From positions 1 through 64,000 of the forward strand of contig JAZQAR010000040.1 in the NCBI GenBank assembly GCA_045545315.1: DNA of 64,000 nucleotides, read 5' to 3'. Shown here piece by piece: positions 1 to 8,447 of the stretch. A model generated the notes under the pieces. That model saw nothing but the letters and a program-made list of their open reading frames with translations. It ran no database searches and was not told the DNA's origin. The stretch is from QAKW01 sp045545315 (GTDB taxonomy: Bacteria; Bacillota; Clostridia; Oscillospirales; QAKW01). The first letter of the stretch is position 1. Every line of letters begins with the position of its first letter. A program made the position numbers and the translations under genes.

Positions 1-377
1 GTACCGTCATCAATGCCGAGCAATGTGAGGCCGCTCTGGCCGCCGGCGCGACCTTTATCGTATCTCCCGGCCTTTCCGTTGCCGTTGCCACGATCTGTAA
101 CGAGCGGAATATCCCCTACTATCCCGGCTGGGTGTCCCCCACCGAGATCATGCAGGCTCTGGAGCTGGGCATCACCACCGTGAAGTTCTTCCCCGCCAAC
201 GTATACGGCGGTCTGAAGGCGCTGAAAGCCCTTTCTGCCCCCTTCCCCCAAGTGAAGTTCATCCCCACCGGCGGTGTGGACCGCAGCAATATCGACGAAT
301 TCCTAGCCTTTGATAAGATCGCTGCCATCGGCGGCAGCTTCTTTGTAAAAGAAGCCCTGGAAGCCATGGAAAAGTAA
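1..377 (+). CDS. eda: KDPG/KHG aldolase, C-terminal part (5' end outside window)
   Basis: The frame is open from the first bases of the window (codons start at base 3) to a TAA at 375-377, so the N-terminus lies outside. The product matches 2-keto-3-deoxy-6-phosphogluconate / 4-hydroxy-2-oxoglutarate aldolase, a cytosolic class I aldolase that splits KDPG to pyruvate and glyceraldehyde-3-phosphate. Visible family signatures are an N-terminal stretch reading GTVINAEQ-like, the Schiff-base lysine in VKFFPAN (AAG at 183-185) and the phosphate-binding IPTGGV loop near base 260. About 124 residues of the usual ~210 are present. A hairpin follows the stop. The substrate could be KDPG or a related keto-deoxy acid; the sequence does not decide this. 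Confidence 0.93.
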   Translation, partial: TVINAEQCEAALAAGATFIVSPGLSVAVATICNERNIPYYPGWVSPTEIMQALELGITTVKFFPANVYGGLKALKALSAPFPQVKFIPTGGVDRSNIDEFLAFDKIAAIGGSFFVKEALEAMEK

Positions 378-390
378 ATAATTAATAAAC

Positions 391-420
391 ACAGCCCTTG
401 AGCCGTCGCTCAAGGGCTGT
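391..420 (+). terminator. Hairpin after eda, likely terminator
   Basis: A 13-bp perfect stem (391-403 with 408-420) has a CGTC loop and sits 14 bp after the eda stop. It lacks a strong T-run, so it may be a processing or bidirectional structure and not a classical intrinsic terminator. It is also the first of a run of adjacent hairpins. Confidence 0.6.
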
Positions 421-430
421 GTTGTCGATA

Positions 431-562
431 GATTGCTTCGCAATTCGATATTTTTGCCTTACGGCAAAATCGATATATTTACCTGGCGGTAAATACGATA
501 TGCAGAGAATTCCTGTGCATGGAATTTCTCTGCGATGCATCGTGTTCTTCAGAACACGATGC
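431..562. repeat. Array of adjacent short palindromes
   Basis: Five further inverted repeats follow one another: 432-444 (5-bp stem), 452-469 (7-bp stem, TTAC loop), 476-495 (8-bp stem, TGGC loop), 502-533 (12-bp stem with one bulged T) and 537-562 (12-bp stem, 2-nt loop). The first four junctions carry a shared linker of the form (T/A)CGATA(T), at 425-430, 445-451, 470-476 and 495-501. No coding potential was seen here. The last hairpin abuts the stop of the minus-strand permease gene and may end its transcript. Confidence 0.75.
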
Positions 563-564
563 TA

Positions 565-1836
565 TCACACGCCGTAGACCAGCCAGATATAAATATAAGC
601 AGGCACGATGGCGGCCAGAGTGAATGGGATGCCGATCTTGAAGAAATCGGAGTTCTTGACCTCGTAGCCTTCCTTCCGCAGGATACCGATACCGGTGATA
701 TTGGCAGAAGCACCGATGGGGGTGCAGTTACCGCCCAGGGTGGCGCCGGAGAGCAGGCCGAAATACAAGGGGGTTGCATCGATATTCAGGGTGGCGGCCA
801 GACCGGCGATCACCGGGATCATGGTGGCCACGTAGGGGATATTATCGATAAAGGCAGAGATCAGAACGGAGCCCCAAACGATAATGGTATACAGCAGGAA
901 TACGTTACCACCGCCGGCTTTGGCCAAGAGGCCTGCTGCCGCATCGATCACGCCCTCGGCGGTGATCCCGCCGATCATCAGGAACAGACCCAACAGGATG
1001 CCGATGGTATTAAAGTCGATCTCCTTCAAGGGCTCGGTAATGGCGGAAAGATTCTTCTTTTTGATCAGGCTGTAGACCAGGCCGATCACCAGCAACACAC
1101 AGCTGATCAGACCGTTGGTCTCGTTGGGCTTATTTTCAATAAAGGAAGCGCCGATCAGTAACACCAGCAATGCGATCAGCAGGGCGGAGGGCACGTAGTC
1201 GGTGACCTTGGTGCGCTCGGTATTATGGGGGATCGCACCCTTTTCCTTCCGGAACAGGAAGCCCAGGATCACGGCGGAGATCAGGGCGCCCAATTCAACG
1301 GCAAAGAAAATACTGGGCTTACCCAAATACCAGAAGAAATCCAAAAAGCTCATATCCAGGGCGGAGCCCAGCATAATGGCGGTGGTATCCCCCACCAGGG
1401 TGGCGGCACCCTGTAAATTGGAGGAAACCGCAATGGCGATGATAAAGGGAACCGGGTTGGTCTTCAACTTTTTACAAATTTCCAAAGCCACGGGGGCGAT
1501 CATCAAAACGGTGGCCACGTTATCCACAAAGGCAGAGATCACGCCGGAAAACAGCGAAAGGGCAATGGCCGCCCACTGTACGTTGGGCACCTTTTCCATG
1601 ATCAGGTCTGCCAGCAGAGCGGGCATCTTACTTTCCACGAACAACGCCACTAAACCCATCGTTCCGGCGATCATCAGGATCACGTTGAAATCAATGGAGC
1701 CGAAGATCTCATTTGCAGGCAACATCCCGGTGGCGATAAAGGCCAGACCGGAGGTCAGGGCGATGTAGGGGCGATACTTTCCGAAGATGAGCATCAACAC
1801 GTAGGTGACGGCAAAAAGAATAATTGCTGGTAACAT
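565..1836 (-). CDS. SLC13/ArsB-NhaD superfamily permease
   Basis: A 423-residue, very hydrophobic protein with around ten or more predicted membrane helices in the inner membrane. It belongs to the ion-transporter superfamily (citrate/dicarboxylate, arsenite and Na+/H+ carriers). The two pseudo-symmetric hairpin signatures are visible: SSNLQGAATLVGDTTA near residue 150 and GGNCTPIGASANI near residue 375, both of the type seen in SLC13 and NhaD proteins. The ATG at 1836 follows a GGGAAG ribosome site. The gene diverges from the GH20 gene with back-to-back promoters. The substrate (organic anion, arsenite or sodium/proton) cannot be read from the sequence. Confidence 0.85.
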   Translation of the reverse strand: MLPAIILFAVTYVLMLIFGKYRPYIALTSGLAFIATGMLPANEIFGSIDFNVILMIAGTMGLVALFVESKMPALLADLIMEKVPNVQWAAIALSLFSGVISAFVDNVATVLMIAPVALEICKKLKTNPVPFIIAIAVSSNLQGAATLVGDTTAIMLGSALDMSFLDFFWYLGKPSIFFAVELGALISAVILGFLFRKEKGAIPHNTERTKVTDYVPSALLIALLVLLIGASFIENKPNETNGLISCVLLVIGLVYSLIKKKNLSAITEPLKEIDFNTIGILLGLFLMIGGITAEGVIDAAAGLLAKAGGGNVFLLYTIIVWGSVLISAFIDNIPYVATMIPVIAGLAATLNIDATPLYFGLLSGATLGGNCTPIGASANITGIGILRKEGYEVKNSDFFKIGIPFTLAAIVPAYIYIWLVYGV

Positions 1837-1875
1837 TCTGTCTTCCCTTTCGATATTTTTATATTAATATGTTTC

Positions 1876-1903
1876 ATTATGCCACAAAGAAATTAAATGT
1901 CAA
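1876..1903 (-). promoter_or_regulatory. Sigma-A promoter for the permease gene
   Basis: On the minus strand there is TTGACA (1898-1903), a 16-bp spacer and CATAAT (1876-1881), about 40 bp before the permease start. The -35 box lies only 6 bp from that of the divergent GH20 promoter, so the two promoters probably compete or share control. Confidence 0.7.
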
Positions 1904-1909
1904 GAGCCC

Positions 1910-1938
1910 TTGCAATTCCTTTTTGGAAATGATATACT
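1910..1938 (+). promoter_or_regulatory. Sigma-A promoter for the GH20 gene
   Basis: TTGCAA (1910-1915), a 17-bp spacer and TATACT (1933-1938) precede the GH20 start by 28 bp. A GGAAGGAG ribosome site lies at 1951-1958. Confidence 0.75.
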
Positions 1939-1966
1939 GGACAAAACGACGGAAGGAGCGCAAAAA

Positions 1967-3826
1967 ATGAGCAAATTGCTACTGAATTTCCAGGTAGACA
2001 AGACCTTTGACGCCGGGATCGAACGGCTGAAAAATATTTTGGATTTTGAAGAGGGCAACGGCATCACCGTCACCGCTGTGGAAGGCGAGCGGGCCGGGGT
2101 GACCCTGAAGGACGGAGCCGCCACCATCTATTATCATAAAAAGCACTACTTTTTCCGGGCCTTGGGGCTTTTAGTGGAACACGCAAAGACCCAAACGGAT
2201 TTTGAAATTTTTGAAGATACCTATTTTGAAGAACTCTCCATTATGATCGATACCTCCCGGGGGGCAGTGCCCACGGTGGCGGCGGTCAATAAGATGCTGG
2301 ACTATATGGTGCTGATGGGCTACAGTATGGCCATGCTCTATACCGAGGATACCGTTGCCCTGAAGGACTACGACTATTTTGGCTATATGCGGGGCCGCTA
2401 TTCCGCCGAAGAACTGAAGAGCATGGACGATTACGCCTTTGATTACGGCATAGAGATGATCCCCTGCTTAGAGTGCTACGGCCATATGGAAAAATACCTG
2501 ATGTGGCCGGAGGCCGCCCCCATCAAGGATACTGCCGGGGTCCTGCTGGCACGGGAAGAAAAGACCTTTGCATTTTTGGATGCCCTGATCGGGCACGTTT
2601 CCTCCTGCTTCCGCTCCAAGCGGATCCATATCGGGATGGACGAGGCCTGGGATATGGGTCGGGGCGCCTTTTTGAATCAGCACGGCTACGTGCCCCCCTT
2701 CGAGATCTTCAACGAATATATGGAGCGGTTGATCGGCATCACCAATAAATACGGTCTGACCCCCATGATGTGGAGCGATATGTACTTCCGCAACTGCGCC
2801 GCCGATAAGCGGGGCTATTACCTGGAGGAGACCGAGATCCCCAAAGAAGTGGCGGATAAGATCCCGGAGGAAGTGGAACTGGTATTCTGGCACTACGGCG
2901 AAAAGCCCTTCTGCGATGATTATATGCTGAAAAAGCACGTGGCGCTGGGCCGCAAAACCATCTTTGCCGGCGGGCTTTGGAGCTGGATCGGTCACTTCCC
3001 CGAAAATAACTATATGATGGAGACCAGCCGGTTTTCCCTGAACGCCTGCCGCAACAACGGGGTAAAAGAGGCCATGATGACCCTTTGGCTCAACGACAAC
3101 GGCGAATGTGATCTTTTTGCCAATCTGTTCGGGTTCTCTTTCTTTGCCGAACTTTGCTACGATAAGGATGCCTCCGACGAAAAACTCCGGGCCCGCTTTG
3201 AGGCCGTTACCGGCGGGGACTACAACGCTTTCTATGCCATGAGCGCCTATCATAATGACTTCGATAACGGCGCAGTCTACGAAAACTTCCATAGTCGGTT
3301 CTTCGGCAAAGCCCTGTTCTGGCAGGATATTATGGAAGGGCTTTATGATGCCAACCTCTATGAGAAACCTATGGCCGGCCATTACGCCGCCTATGCCGCC
3401 AAAATGAAGGAATTCCGTCAAGACCGTTGGAGCCCCCTCTATGATTTTGCGGCTAAGATATTCAGTTATCTGGCTATTAAAACATTGATCGCCGAAAACA
3501 TAGCGCCCGCCTATAAAGATGGGAATAAAGAAGTTTTAGGCGAGATCGCCGAAACCCTTTTGCCCCAACTGAAAGAAGCCGTTCAGGCCGTTCATACCGC
3601 CCATCAGGAACTTTGGTTCCAAAGCCTGAAGGACATCGGCTGGTGCAATATGGATTACCGCTATGCCGGCGTGGCCGCCCGCTGCGATACTGTGCAGATG
3701 CTTTTGAGAAAATATCTGAAGGGTGAACTCCCCGCCATTGAAGCCCTGGAGGAGGTTCGCCTGCCCAAGGTGGTGCGCGGCTTTACCAGCTTCAGCCAGA
3801 TTTCTACCGTCAACTTAAAAACCTGA
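1967..3826 (+). CDS. Glycoside hydrolase family 20 beta-N-acetylhexosaminidase-like protein
   Basis: The ATG at 1967 was chosen because GGAAGGAG lies 8 bp before it; an in-frame ATG at 1910 lies on the -35 box. The product has 619 residues. It has an N-terminal alpha/beta domain (about 1-95) followed by a TIM barrel with the GH20 catalytic Asp-Glu pair in HIGMDEAWDMG (D225-E226) and the characteristic MMWSDMYFR strand near residue 270. GH20 enzymes release terminal GlcNAc or GalNAc by substrate-assisted catalysis in which the Asp orients the acetamido group. No signal peptide is seen, so a cytosolic enzyme acting on imported chitobiose- or glycan-derived sugars is likely. The C-terminal ~200 residues are helical and typical of the longer GH20 subgroup. 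Exact linkage specificity is unknown. Confidence 0.88.
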   Translation: MSKLLLNFQVDKTFDAGIERLKNILDFEEGNGITVTAVEGERAGVTLKDGAATIYYHKKHYFFRALGLLVEHAKTQTDFEIFEDTYFEELSIMIDTSRGAVPTVAAVNKMLDYMVLMGYSMAMLYTEDTVALKDYDYFGYMRGRYSAEELKSMDDYAFDYGIEMIPCLECYGHMEKYLMWPEAAPIKDTAGVLLAREEKTFAFLDALIGHVSSCFRSKRIHIGMDEAWDMGRGAFLNQHGYVPPFEIFNEYMERLIGITNKYGLTPMMWSDMYFRNCAADKRGYYLEETEIPKEVADKIPEEVELVFWHYGEKPFCDDYMLKKHVALGRKTIFAGGLWSWIGHFPENNYMMETSRFSLNACRNNGVKEAMMTLWLNDNGECDLFANLFGFSFFAELCYDKDASDEKLRARFEAVTGGDYNAFYAMSAYHNDFDNGAVYENFHSRFFGKALFWQDIMEGLYDANLYEKPMAGHYAAYAAKMKEFRQDRWSPLYDFAAKIFSYLAIKTLIAENIAPAYKDGNKEVLGEIAETLLPQLKEAVQAVHTAHQELWFQSLKDIGWCNMDYRYAGVAARCDTVQMLLRKYLKGELPAIEALEEVRLPKVVRGFTSFSQISTVNLKT

Positions 3827-3833
3827 TCATAAC

Positions 3834-3863
3834 AAAACGGGAAGCATTACTGCTTCCCGTTTT
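3834..3863. terminator. Bidirectional terminator between GH20 and the GTPase-nuclease gene
   Basis: A 13-bp stem (3834-3846 with 3851-3863) has a TTAC loop and A/T runs on both sides, so it can work in both directions. The stop codon of the minus-strand gene (3847-3849) lies inside the loop. Confidence 0.85.
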
Positions 3864-6360
3864 CTTGATTATATTGCTTAATAAACTCCCGCATTTGGGT
3901 AAAGGTCTCCTCCACCTCGGTCTCGAATTCCCGGGCAGCCATTCGCAAAACACCCTTGCGCACAGCAGTCAGCTGGATCAGAGCATCGGATGTCACCACC
4001 CGCACCCGATCATTTTTGCCGATCTGTGCCACCAGTTTTTCGATGAAAACGTCGGCAGTCTCATTTTCCTTGGTATAGGCAATATGGATACCGCCCTGAT
4101 CGAATTTCTCCCCCATATTCCCGGAAACCCGATAGCCGTCGAATACCAGCACCGTCTCACATTTTTTAAAGGCGGTATAGTTACTCAACAGTTGGATCAA
4201 CCGGGTACGGGCGGCCTCCAGATCCGCATTGGCCAACTCCCGCAGGTCCTCCCAGGCGAAGATCACGTTGTATCCGTCCACGATCAGCCGGGTCTTGCCC
4301 TCGGGAGCAACACCGCCCTTTTGCTGATGATCGGTGGTCTGCACCTTGGCGATGCCGTATTCCCGCCGGCGGATAGGGCCGAAGGTACGGAGCATAATGG
4401 CCTCCAGTTCCTTTTCGTTGATATCTAAATTCCGGGCGTTGACCCTGGGGGAGGCAGTCAAAGGCTTCAGGCAGCTTTCCAGATGCATATACTCCGGTAC
4501 CTGATCCCACTTGACGTTAAAGCCCGCTCCGTGGGCACAAAAAACGGAATCCGGGGTATTCTCCAGGTCGGCCTCCGGCCGGTAGGCCAGAGCCTCCTGC
4601 ACCTCTTCGGGATTATGGCAAAGGTCGTAGCCCTCCACCTCCAGGGCGATCCTGCCTCGCCCACCGGTAAAGGCCGCCAGCTCGGCGGCGTAGCCCTCCA
4701 GGGTGGTAACGGGAGCACGCCCCTTCAACAGATAAAGCTCCCCCGCATCCTCCGGGCTCTCGAAGGTGGCGGAGCGGGCCCGCAGGTCATTGATGACCCG
4801 CCCGATCTGCTCCGGGGAAACCTCGATCCGAAAGGCGTAATAGGGCTCCAACAGCACCGATTCCGCCTGCATCAAGCCCTGGCGCACTGCCCGATAGGTG
4901 GCCTGGCGGAAGTCGCCCCCCTCGGTGTGCTTCAAGTGGGCCCGCCCGGCGGCCAGAGTAAGTTTCATATCGGTAATGGGAGAGCCGGTCAGCACCCCCA
5001 AATGCTGTTTTTCCTTCAGGTGCATCAGCACCAGCCGTTGCCAGTTGCGATCCAGCACGTCCTCGCTGACGTTGCTGGTAAATTGCAGTCCGGAGCCCCG
5101 GGGCAAGGGTTCCAGCAAAAGGTGTACCTCCGCATAGTGGCGCAGGGGCTCGTAATGACCCACACCCTCCACCTTTTCCTTGATGGTCTCTTTATACATC
5201 ACACGGCTTTCGCCGATGCCGATCTCCAGGTCAAAGCGATCCGCCACAATGCTCTTTAAAATCTCTGTCTGCACCTGACCCATCAGGCTGACGTAGATCT
5301 CCTGCAAAAAGCCGTCCCAGGTGAACCGCAGTTGGGGGTCTTCCTCCTGCAAAAGCTTCAGTTTGGGTAAGATCCGTTGGGGATCCGCCCCCTCCGGCAG
5401 TAATAATTGATAATTCATCACCGGCTCCAGGTAGGGCTTGACCGCCTGCCGCTCATAGCCCAGCCCCATCCCGCCGTAGGAATCCGCCAGCCCGCTGACG
5501 GCGCAGACGTCCCCGGCGGAGACCTGCTCCACCGTTTCAAACTTGCCGCCGCTGTAAAGACGGATGGCGCTGATCTTTTGATCGCCCACCGCATCCCGCA
5601 CCTTTAGGACACCGCCGGTGATCTTCAGGTGGGTCAGCCGTTCCCCCTTGGGATCCCGGCTGATCTTATAGACCTTGGCACCGAACTCCTCGGGATAAAT
5701 GCCGTAGGGCACCAATCCGGGCAACCGATCCAAAAATTCGTCGATGCCCTCTAACTTCAAGCCGGAGCCGAAAAAGCAGGGGAAGGCCCGGCGCTCCCGC
5801 ACCAGTTCCTGCAGGTCGCTCTCCTCCAGTTCCCCGGTCTCCAGGTATTTTTCCAAAAGCTCCTCCCGACAGACGGCAAATTCCTCGGCGCCGGTCTGAT
5901 GATCGATACAGGCGGCAGAGAGTTCTTTTTTCAGTTCCGCCATCAATTCCGTTCGTTCCCGCCGGGCAAAATCCATTTTGGTCACGAAGATCAGGGTGGG
6001 GATCCGATACAGTTCCAATAACCGCCACAGGGTGCGGGTATGAGCCTGCACCCCATCGGTACCGCTGATGACCAAAACGGCGCAATCCAGCACCTGCAAC
6101 ACCCGCTCGGTCTCGGCGGAAAAATCCACGTGACCGGGGGTGTCCAGCAATGCGAAATCAGCCCCCTTTACCTGAAAGGAGGCTTGGCTGGCAAAAATGG
6201 TGATGCCCCGTGCCCGTTCCAGGGCGTGGGTGTCCATCACCGTATCCCCCCGATCCACACGACCCGGGGCACGGAGCTTGCCTGCTCGGTATAACAGCGC
6301 TTCTGCCAGGGTGGTTTTCCCCGCATCCACGTGGGCTAAAATTCCGATTACTCTGTTCAT
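3847..6360 (-). CDS. TetM-like ribosomal GTPase fused to a YacP/Rae1-type NYN nuclease domain
   Basis: An 837-residue fusion. Residues 1 to about 640 are an EF-G-like translational GTPase of the TetM/TetO type: G1 AHVDAGKTT (9-17), switch I RARGITI, G3 DTPGH (73-77), G4 TKMD (127-130), then EF-G domains II-V. Residues 689-837 form a NYN (PIN-like) domain matching YacP/Rae1, with four acidic residues expected in the active site: D695 in VDGYN, D741 in FDGY, D770 in ETAD and D792 in TSD. Rae1 of Bacillus subtilis is a ribosome-associated endoribonuclease that cuts mRNA near the A site, where TetM-type factors also bind. The inference is a ribosome-surveillance or rescue factor, not a classical tetracycline-resistance determinant. 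No mobile-element context is seen. The ribosome site before the ATG at 6360 is weak. Confidence 0.85.
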   Translation of the reverse strand: MNRVIGILAHVDAGKTTLAEALLYRAGKLRAPGRVDRGDTVMDTHALERARGITIFASQASFQVKGADFALLDTPGHVDFSAETERVLQVLDCAVLVISGTDGVQAHTRTLWRLLELYRIPTLIFVTKMDFARRERTELMAELKKELSAACIDHQTGAEEFAVCREELLEKYLETGELEESDLQELVRERRAFPCFFGSGLKLEGIDEFLDRLPGLVPYGIYPEEFGAKVYKISRDPKGERLTHLKITGGVLKVRDAVGDQKISAIRLYSGGKFETVEQVSAGDVCAVSGLADSYGGMGLGYERQAVKPYLEPVMNYQLLLPEGADPQRILPKLKLLQEEDPQLRFTWDGFLQEIYVSLMGQVQTEILKSIVADRFDLEIGIGESRVMYKETIKEKVEGVGHYEPLRHYAEVHLLLEPLPRGSGLQFTSNVSEDVLDRNWQRLVLMHLKEKQHLGVLTGSPITDMKLTLAAGRAHLKHTEGGDFRQATYRAVRQGLMQAESVLLEPYYAFRIEVSPEQIGRVINDLRARSATFESPEDAGELYLLKGRAPVTTLEGYAAELAAFTGGRGRIALEVEGYDLCHNPEEVQEALAYRPEADLENTPDSVFCAHGAGFNVKWDQVPEYMHLESCLKPLTASPRVNARNLDINEKELEAIMLRTFGPIRRREYGIAKVQTTDHQQKGGVAPEGKTRLIVDGYNVIFAWEDLRELANADLEAARTRLIQLLSNYTAFKKCETVLVFDGYRVSGNMGEKFDQGGIHIAYTKENETADVFIEKLVAQIGKNDRVRVVTSDALIQLTAVRKGVLRMAAREFETEVEETFTQMREFIKQYNQENGKQ

Positions 6361-6381
6361 ACTTCTATTTTAACCTAAAAA

Positions 6382-6405
6382 AAGGAGATGCGCAAGCATC
6401 TCCTT
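6382..6405 (-). terminator. Terminator of the GH13 gene
   Basis: A 10-bp stem (6382-6391 with 6396-6405) has a four-base loop, with seven T residues following on the minus strand. It overlaps the last bases of the GH13 stop codon and separates that gene from the GTPase-nuclease gene downstream. Confidence 0.85.
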
Positions 6406-8200
6406 AAATTTTAAACCAACCAAAGCCACCGGGTAATAGTTTTCCCTTTTCAAGCCCCACGGCCAAAAGGGGGTTTTCCGGGGCGTCTACGGGAGCATTG
6501 CCCAAGTTCATTTGAACCAATAGCTGTTCACTGCGGATCATGATCAGCTGATCATCGGCATCCTCAAACCGCACCCCGCCGGTGAAAGCCGGGCGGTTTT
6601 CCAGCCGCACCTTACCCAATTGGCGGTAAAAGTCCAGCATCTCGCCTTGCTCCCTCCCCCAGGGGAAGGTTCCCCGACAATAGGGATCGCCGTAACCCTC
6701 CATGGCGATCTCGTCGCCGTAGAAAATACAGGGGATCCCCGGCAGCGAAAATTGTAGAAAAGCGGCTTTTTTCAGTCGTTCCTCACCCAGTTTCCGCTGA
6801 TCGGCAGAAAGGTAATTATCCGCCTGGAAGGCCCGGGGCGGGATGGTATCTGCCCCCAGCCGATTCAGGATCCGGGGGGTATCGTGGGTGGACAAAATAT
6901 TCATCAGGCACCGCAGCGCAGGCTCCGGGTAGCTTTCGGCAATATCCAATACCGCCGCCCGAAACTCCGCCACGCTGCCGCCCTTGACCAGGTTGACCAC
7001 CGCCTCTAACCAAGGATAGTTCATCACCGTATCACATTGGCTGCCCAGCAAAAACCTGCGACGGGCGCCGTAGCTGACCTTTTCTACGGCGTTTTCCCAG
7101 ACCTCACCGATGATCAGGCTCTCCTTCTTGGTGGCCTTGACCCTTGTGCGAAAAGCCTCCAAAAAGCCGTCCGGCAGTTCATCCGCCACGTCCAGCCGCC
7201 AGCCGAAGGCGCCCTTTTCCATCCAACGGCGGGCAATGCCCTGCTCCCCGTTGATATAGTTCATAAAATCCGGCGCCAGCTCGTTGACACAGGGCAGAGC
7301 ACCAAAGCCCCACCAGCAATCGTAGCGGTCGGGGTATTCATCGAAGTGATACCAATGATAAAAGGGAGAATCGGGGCTTTGATAGGCCCCCAGTTCCTCA
7401 TACAGTCCCTCTTTGTTAAAGTAGCGGCTGTTGGCTCCGGTATGGGAAAAGACCCCGTCCAGTACGATGCGGATCCCCTGCTCCTCCGCCGCCCGACAAA
7501 GTTCTTCAAAATCCTCGGTCTCCCCCAAAAGAGGGTCGATGGCCTCATAATCGGCGGTGCTGTAGCGGTGGTTTTCGCCGCTTTCAAAAATGGGATTCAG
7601 GTAAATAAGGTCTACCCCAAATTCCTTCAGGTAGGACAGCTTTTCACGGATCCCCGCCAGGTTCCCCCCGAAGAAATCGTTGCCCTTAAAATCCGGGCGG
7701 TCCTGGGTAAAGAGCGGACGCTCCGCCCAGTTTTCGTGGTAGATACGGGCGCCTTTTTCCGACCGTTTTTGGCAAAAATCGCCCTTGGCAAACCGATCGG
7801 GAAAGATCTGATACCAGATGCCGCCCGCCAGGGCCTTCGGAGTCTCAAAGGCGGGGTCGTAAACGGTCTGCCGCCATTCCGGCAACCAATCGCCCACGGT
7901 GGCGTGGACCCCGTCGGTGGTGCCGATGAACAGGAAGGTGCCGTCCTCCTTTTCCGCCTCGAACCGATAAAAGCAAAGCCCCACGGTTTGGGGCACAAAG
8001 GTGCCGCTGAAGACCCCATCACCCACGGGGAACAGTTCCCCTTTTTGGACGGTGCCGTCTTCCCAACGGAACACCACGCGGATCAGCTGAATGCAGGCAG
8101 TCTCCTCCCGCAGGATCATCTTAAAAAAGAGCGGTTCCCCCGCTCTTACCGCCCCAAAGGGCTTTTTATATTCTGTTTTTCGGCTATCAAAAATAATCAT
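6404..8200 (-). CDS. GH13 alpha-amylase-family glycosidase (neopullulanase/cyclomaltodextrinase-like)
   Basis: A 598-residue protein without a signal peptide. An N-terminal beta-sandwich (about 1-120) of the type found in cyclomaltodextrinases and neopullulanases is followed by a (beta/alpha)8 GH13 barrel. The catalytic residues are in place: nucleophile D337 in GWRLDVADE, acid/base E366 in GEVWEN and transition-state stabiliser D440 in STHDTPR. The PDRFAKGD stretch near residue 135 is typical of the cyclomaltodextrinase/maltogenic amylase subgroup. It is transcribed away from the glycogen operon, which suggests cytosolic breakdown of malto-oligosaccharides or glycogen-derived dextrins. The exact specificity is open. 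Confidence 0.88.
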   Translation of the reverse strand: MIIFDSRKTEYKKPFGAVRAGEPLFFKMILREETACIQLIRVVFRWEDGTVQKGELFPVGDGVFSGTFVPQTVGLCFYRFEAEKEDGTFLFIGTTDGVHATVGDWLPEWRQTVYDPAFETPKALAGGIWYQIFPDRFAKGDFCQKRSEKGARIYHENWAERPLFTQDRPDFKGNDFFGGNLAGIREKLSYLKEFGVDLIYLNPIFESGENHRYSTADYEAIDPLLGETEDFEELCRAAEEQGIRIVLDGVFSHTGANSRYFNKEGLYEELGAYQSPDSPFYHWYHFDEYPDRYDCWWGFGALPCVNELAPDFMNYINGEQGIARRWMEKGAFGWRLDVADELPDGFLEAFRTRVKATKKESLIIGEVWENAVEKVSYGARRRFLLGSQCDTVMNYPWLEAVVNLVKGGSVAEFRAAVLDIAESYPEPALRCLMNILSTHDTPRILNRLGADTIPPRAFQADNYLSADQRKLGEERLKKAAFLQFSLPGIPCIFYGDEIAMEGYGDPYCRGTFPWGREQGEMLDFYRQLGKVRLENRPAFTGGVRFEDADDQLIMIRSEQLLVQMNLGNAPVDAPENPLLAVGLEKGKLLPGGFGWFKI

Positions 8201-8330
8201 AGTAATAGATTAGGCTTTTTTGCTCCTTTTGTCAAGGGGGAATTTCGGTGTTCTTTGGTAAAAATGCTAATTTTATAATTTCACCACTCATTATTTTAGT
8301 CATTCTATACAAAAAATAAGGTGGTAATTT

Positions 8331-8390
8331 ATGCAAATAATGGATTTTTGGCTTTTTACAAATTTCACCGCACTTTTTAATGCAAAATGA
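8331..8390 (+). CDS. Possible 19-codon leader ORF upstream of glgB
   Basis: An ATG at 8331 lies 8 bp after AAGGTGG and opens a 19-codon frame rich in Phe, ending with TGA at 8388-8390, just before the TATAAT at 8393. It may be a leader peptide or chance. No promoter I trust lies before it; a TATACA at 8306-8311 has no good -35. Offered as a candidate only. Confidence 0.2.
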   Translation: MQIMDFWLFTNFTALFNAK

Positions 8391-8392
8391 GT

Positions 8393-8405
8393 TATAATAT
8401 ATAAT
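8393..8405 (+). promoter_or_regulatory. Probable -10 region(s) for the glycogen operon
   Basis: Two overlapping TATAAT hexamers (8393-8398 and 8400-8405) lie 42-55 bp before glgB. No good -35 box stands at 16-18 bp, which may mean activator dependence. Upstream, the string ATTTCACC occurs twice (near 8278 and 8362). The ribosome site AAAGGAG is at 8430-8436. Confidence 0.5.
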
Positions 8406-8447
8406 ATGAAAAAATGCGATCCTATGCGAAAGGAGTGGTATTAAAAA

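Noticed and set aside
3847..6360. Tetracycline-resistance gene
   Set aside because: The TetM-like domain is fused to a nuclease and lies in housekeeping context without mobile DNA. A resistance role is not supported.
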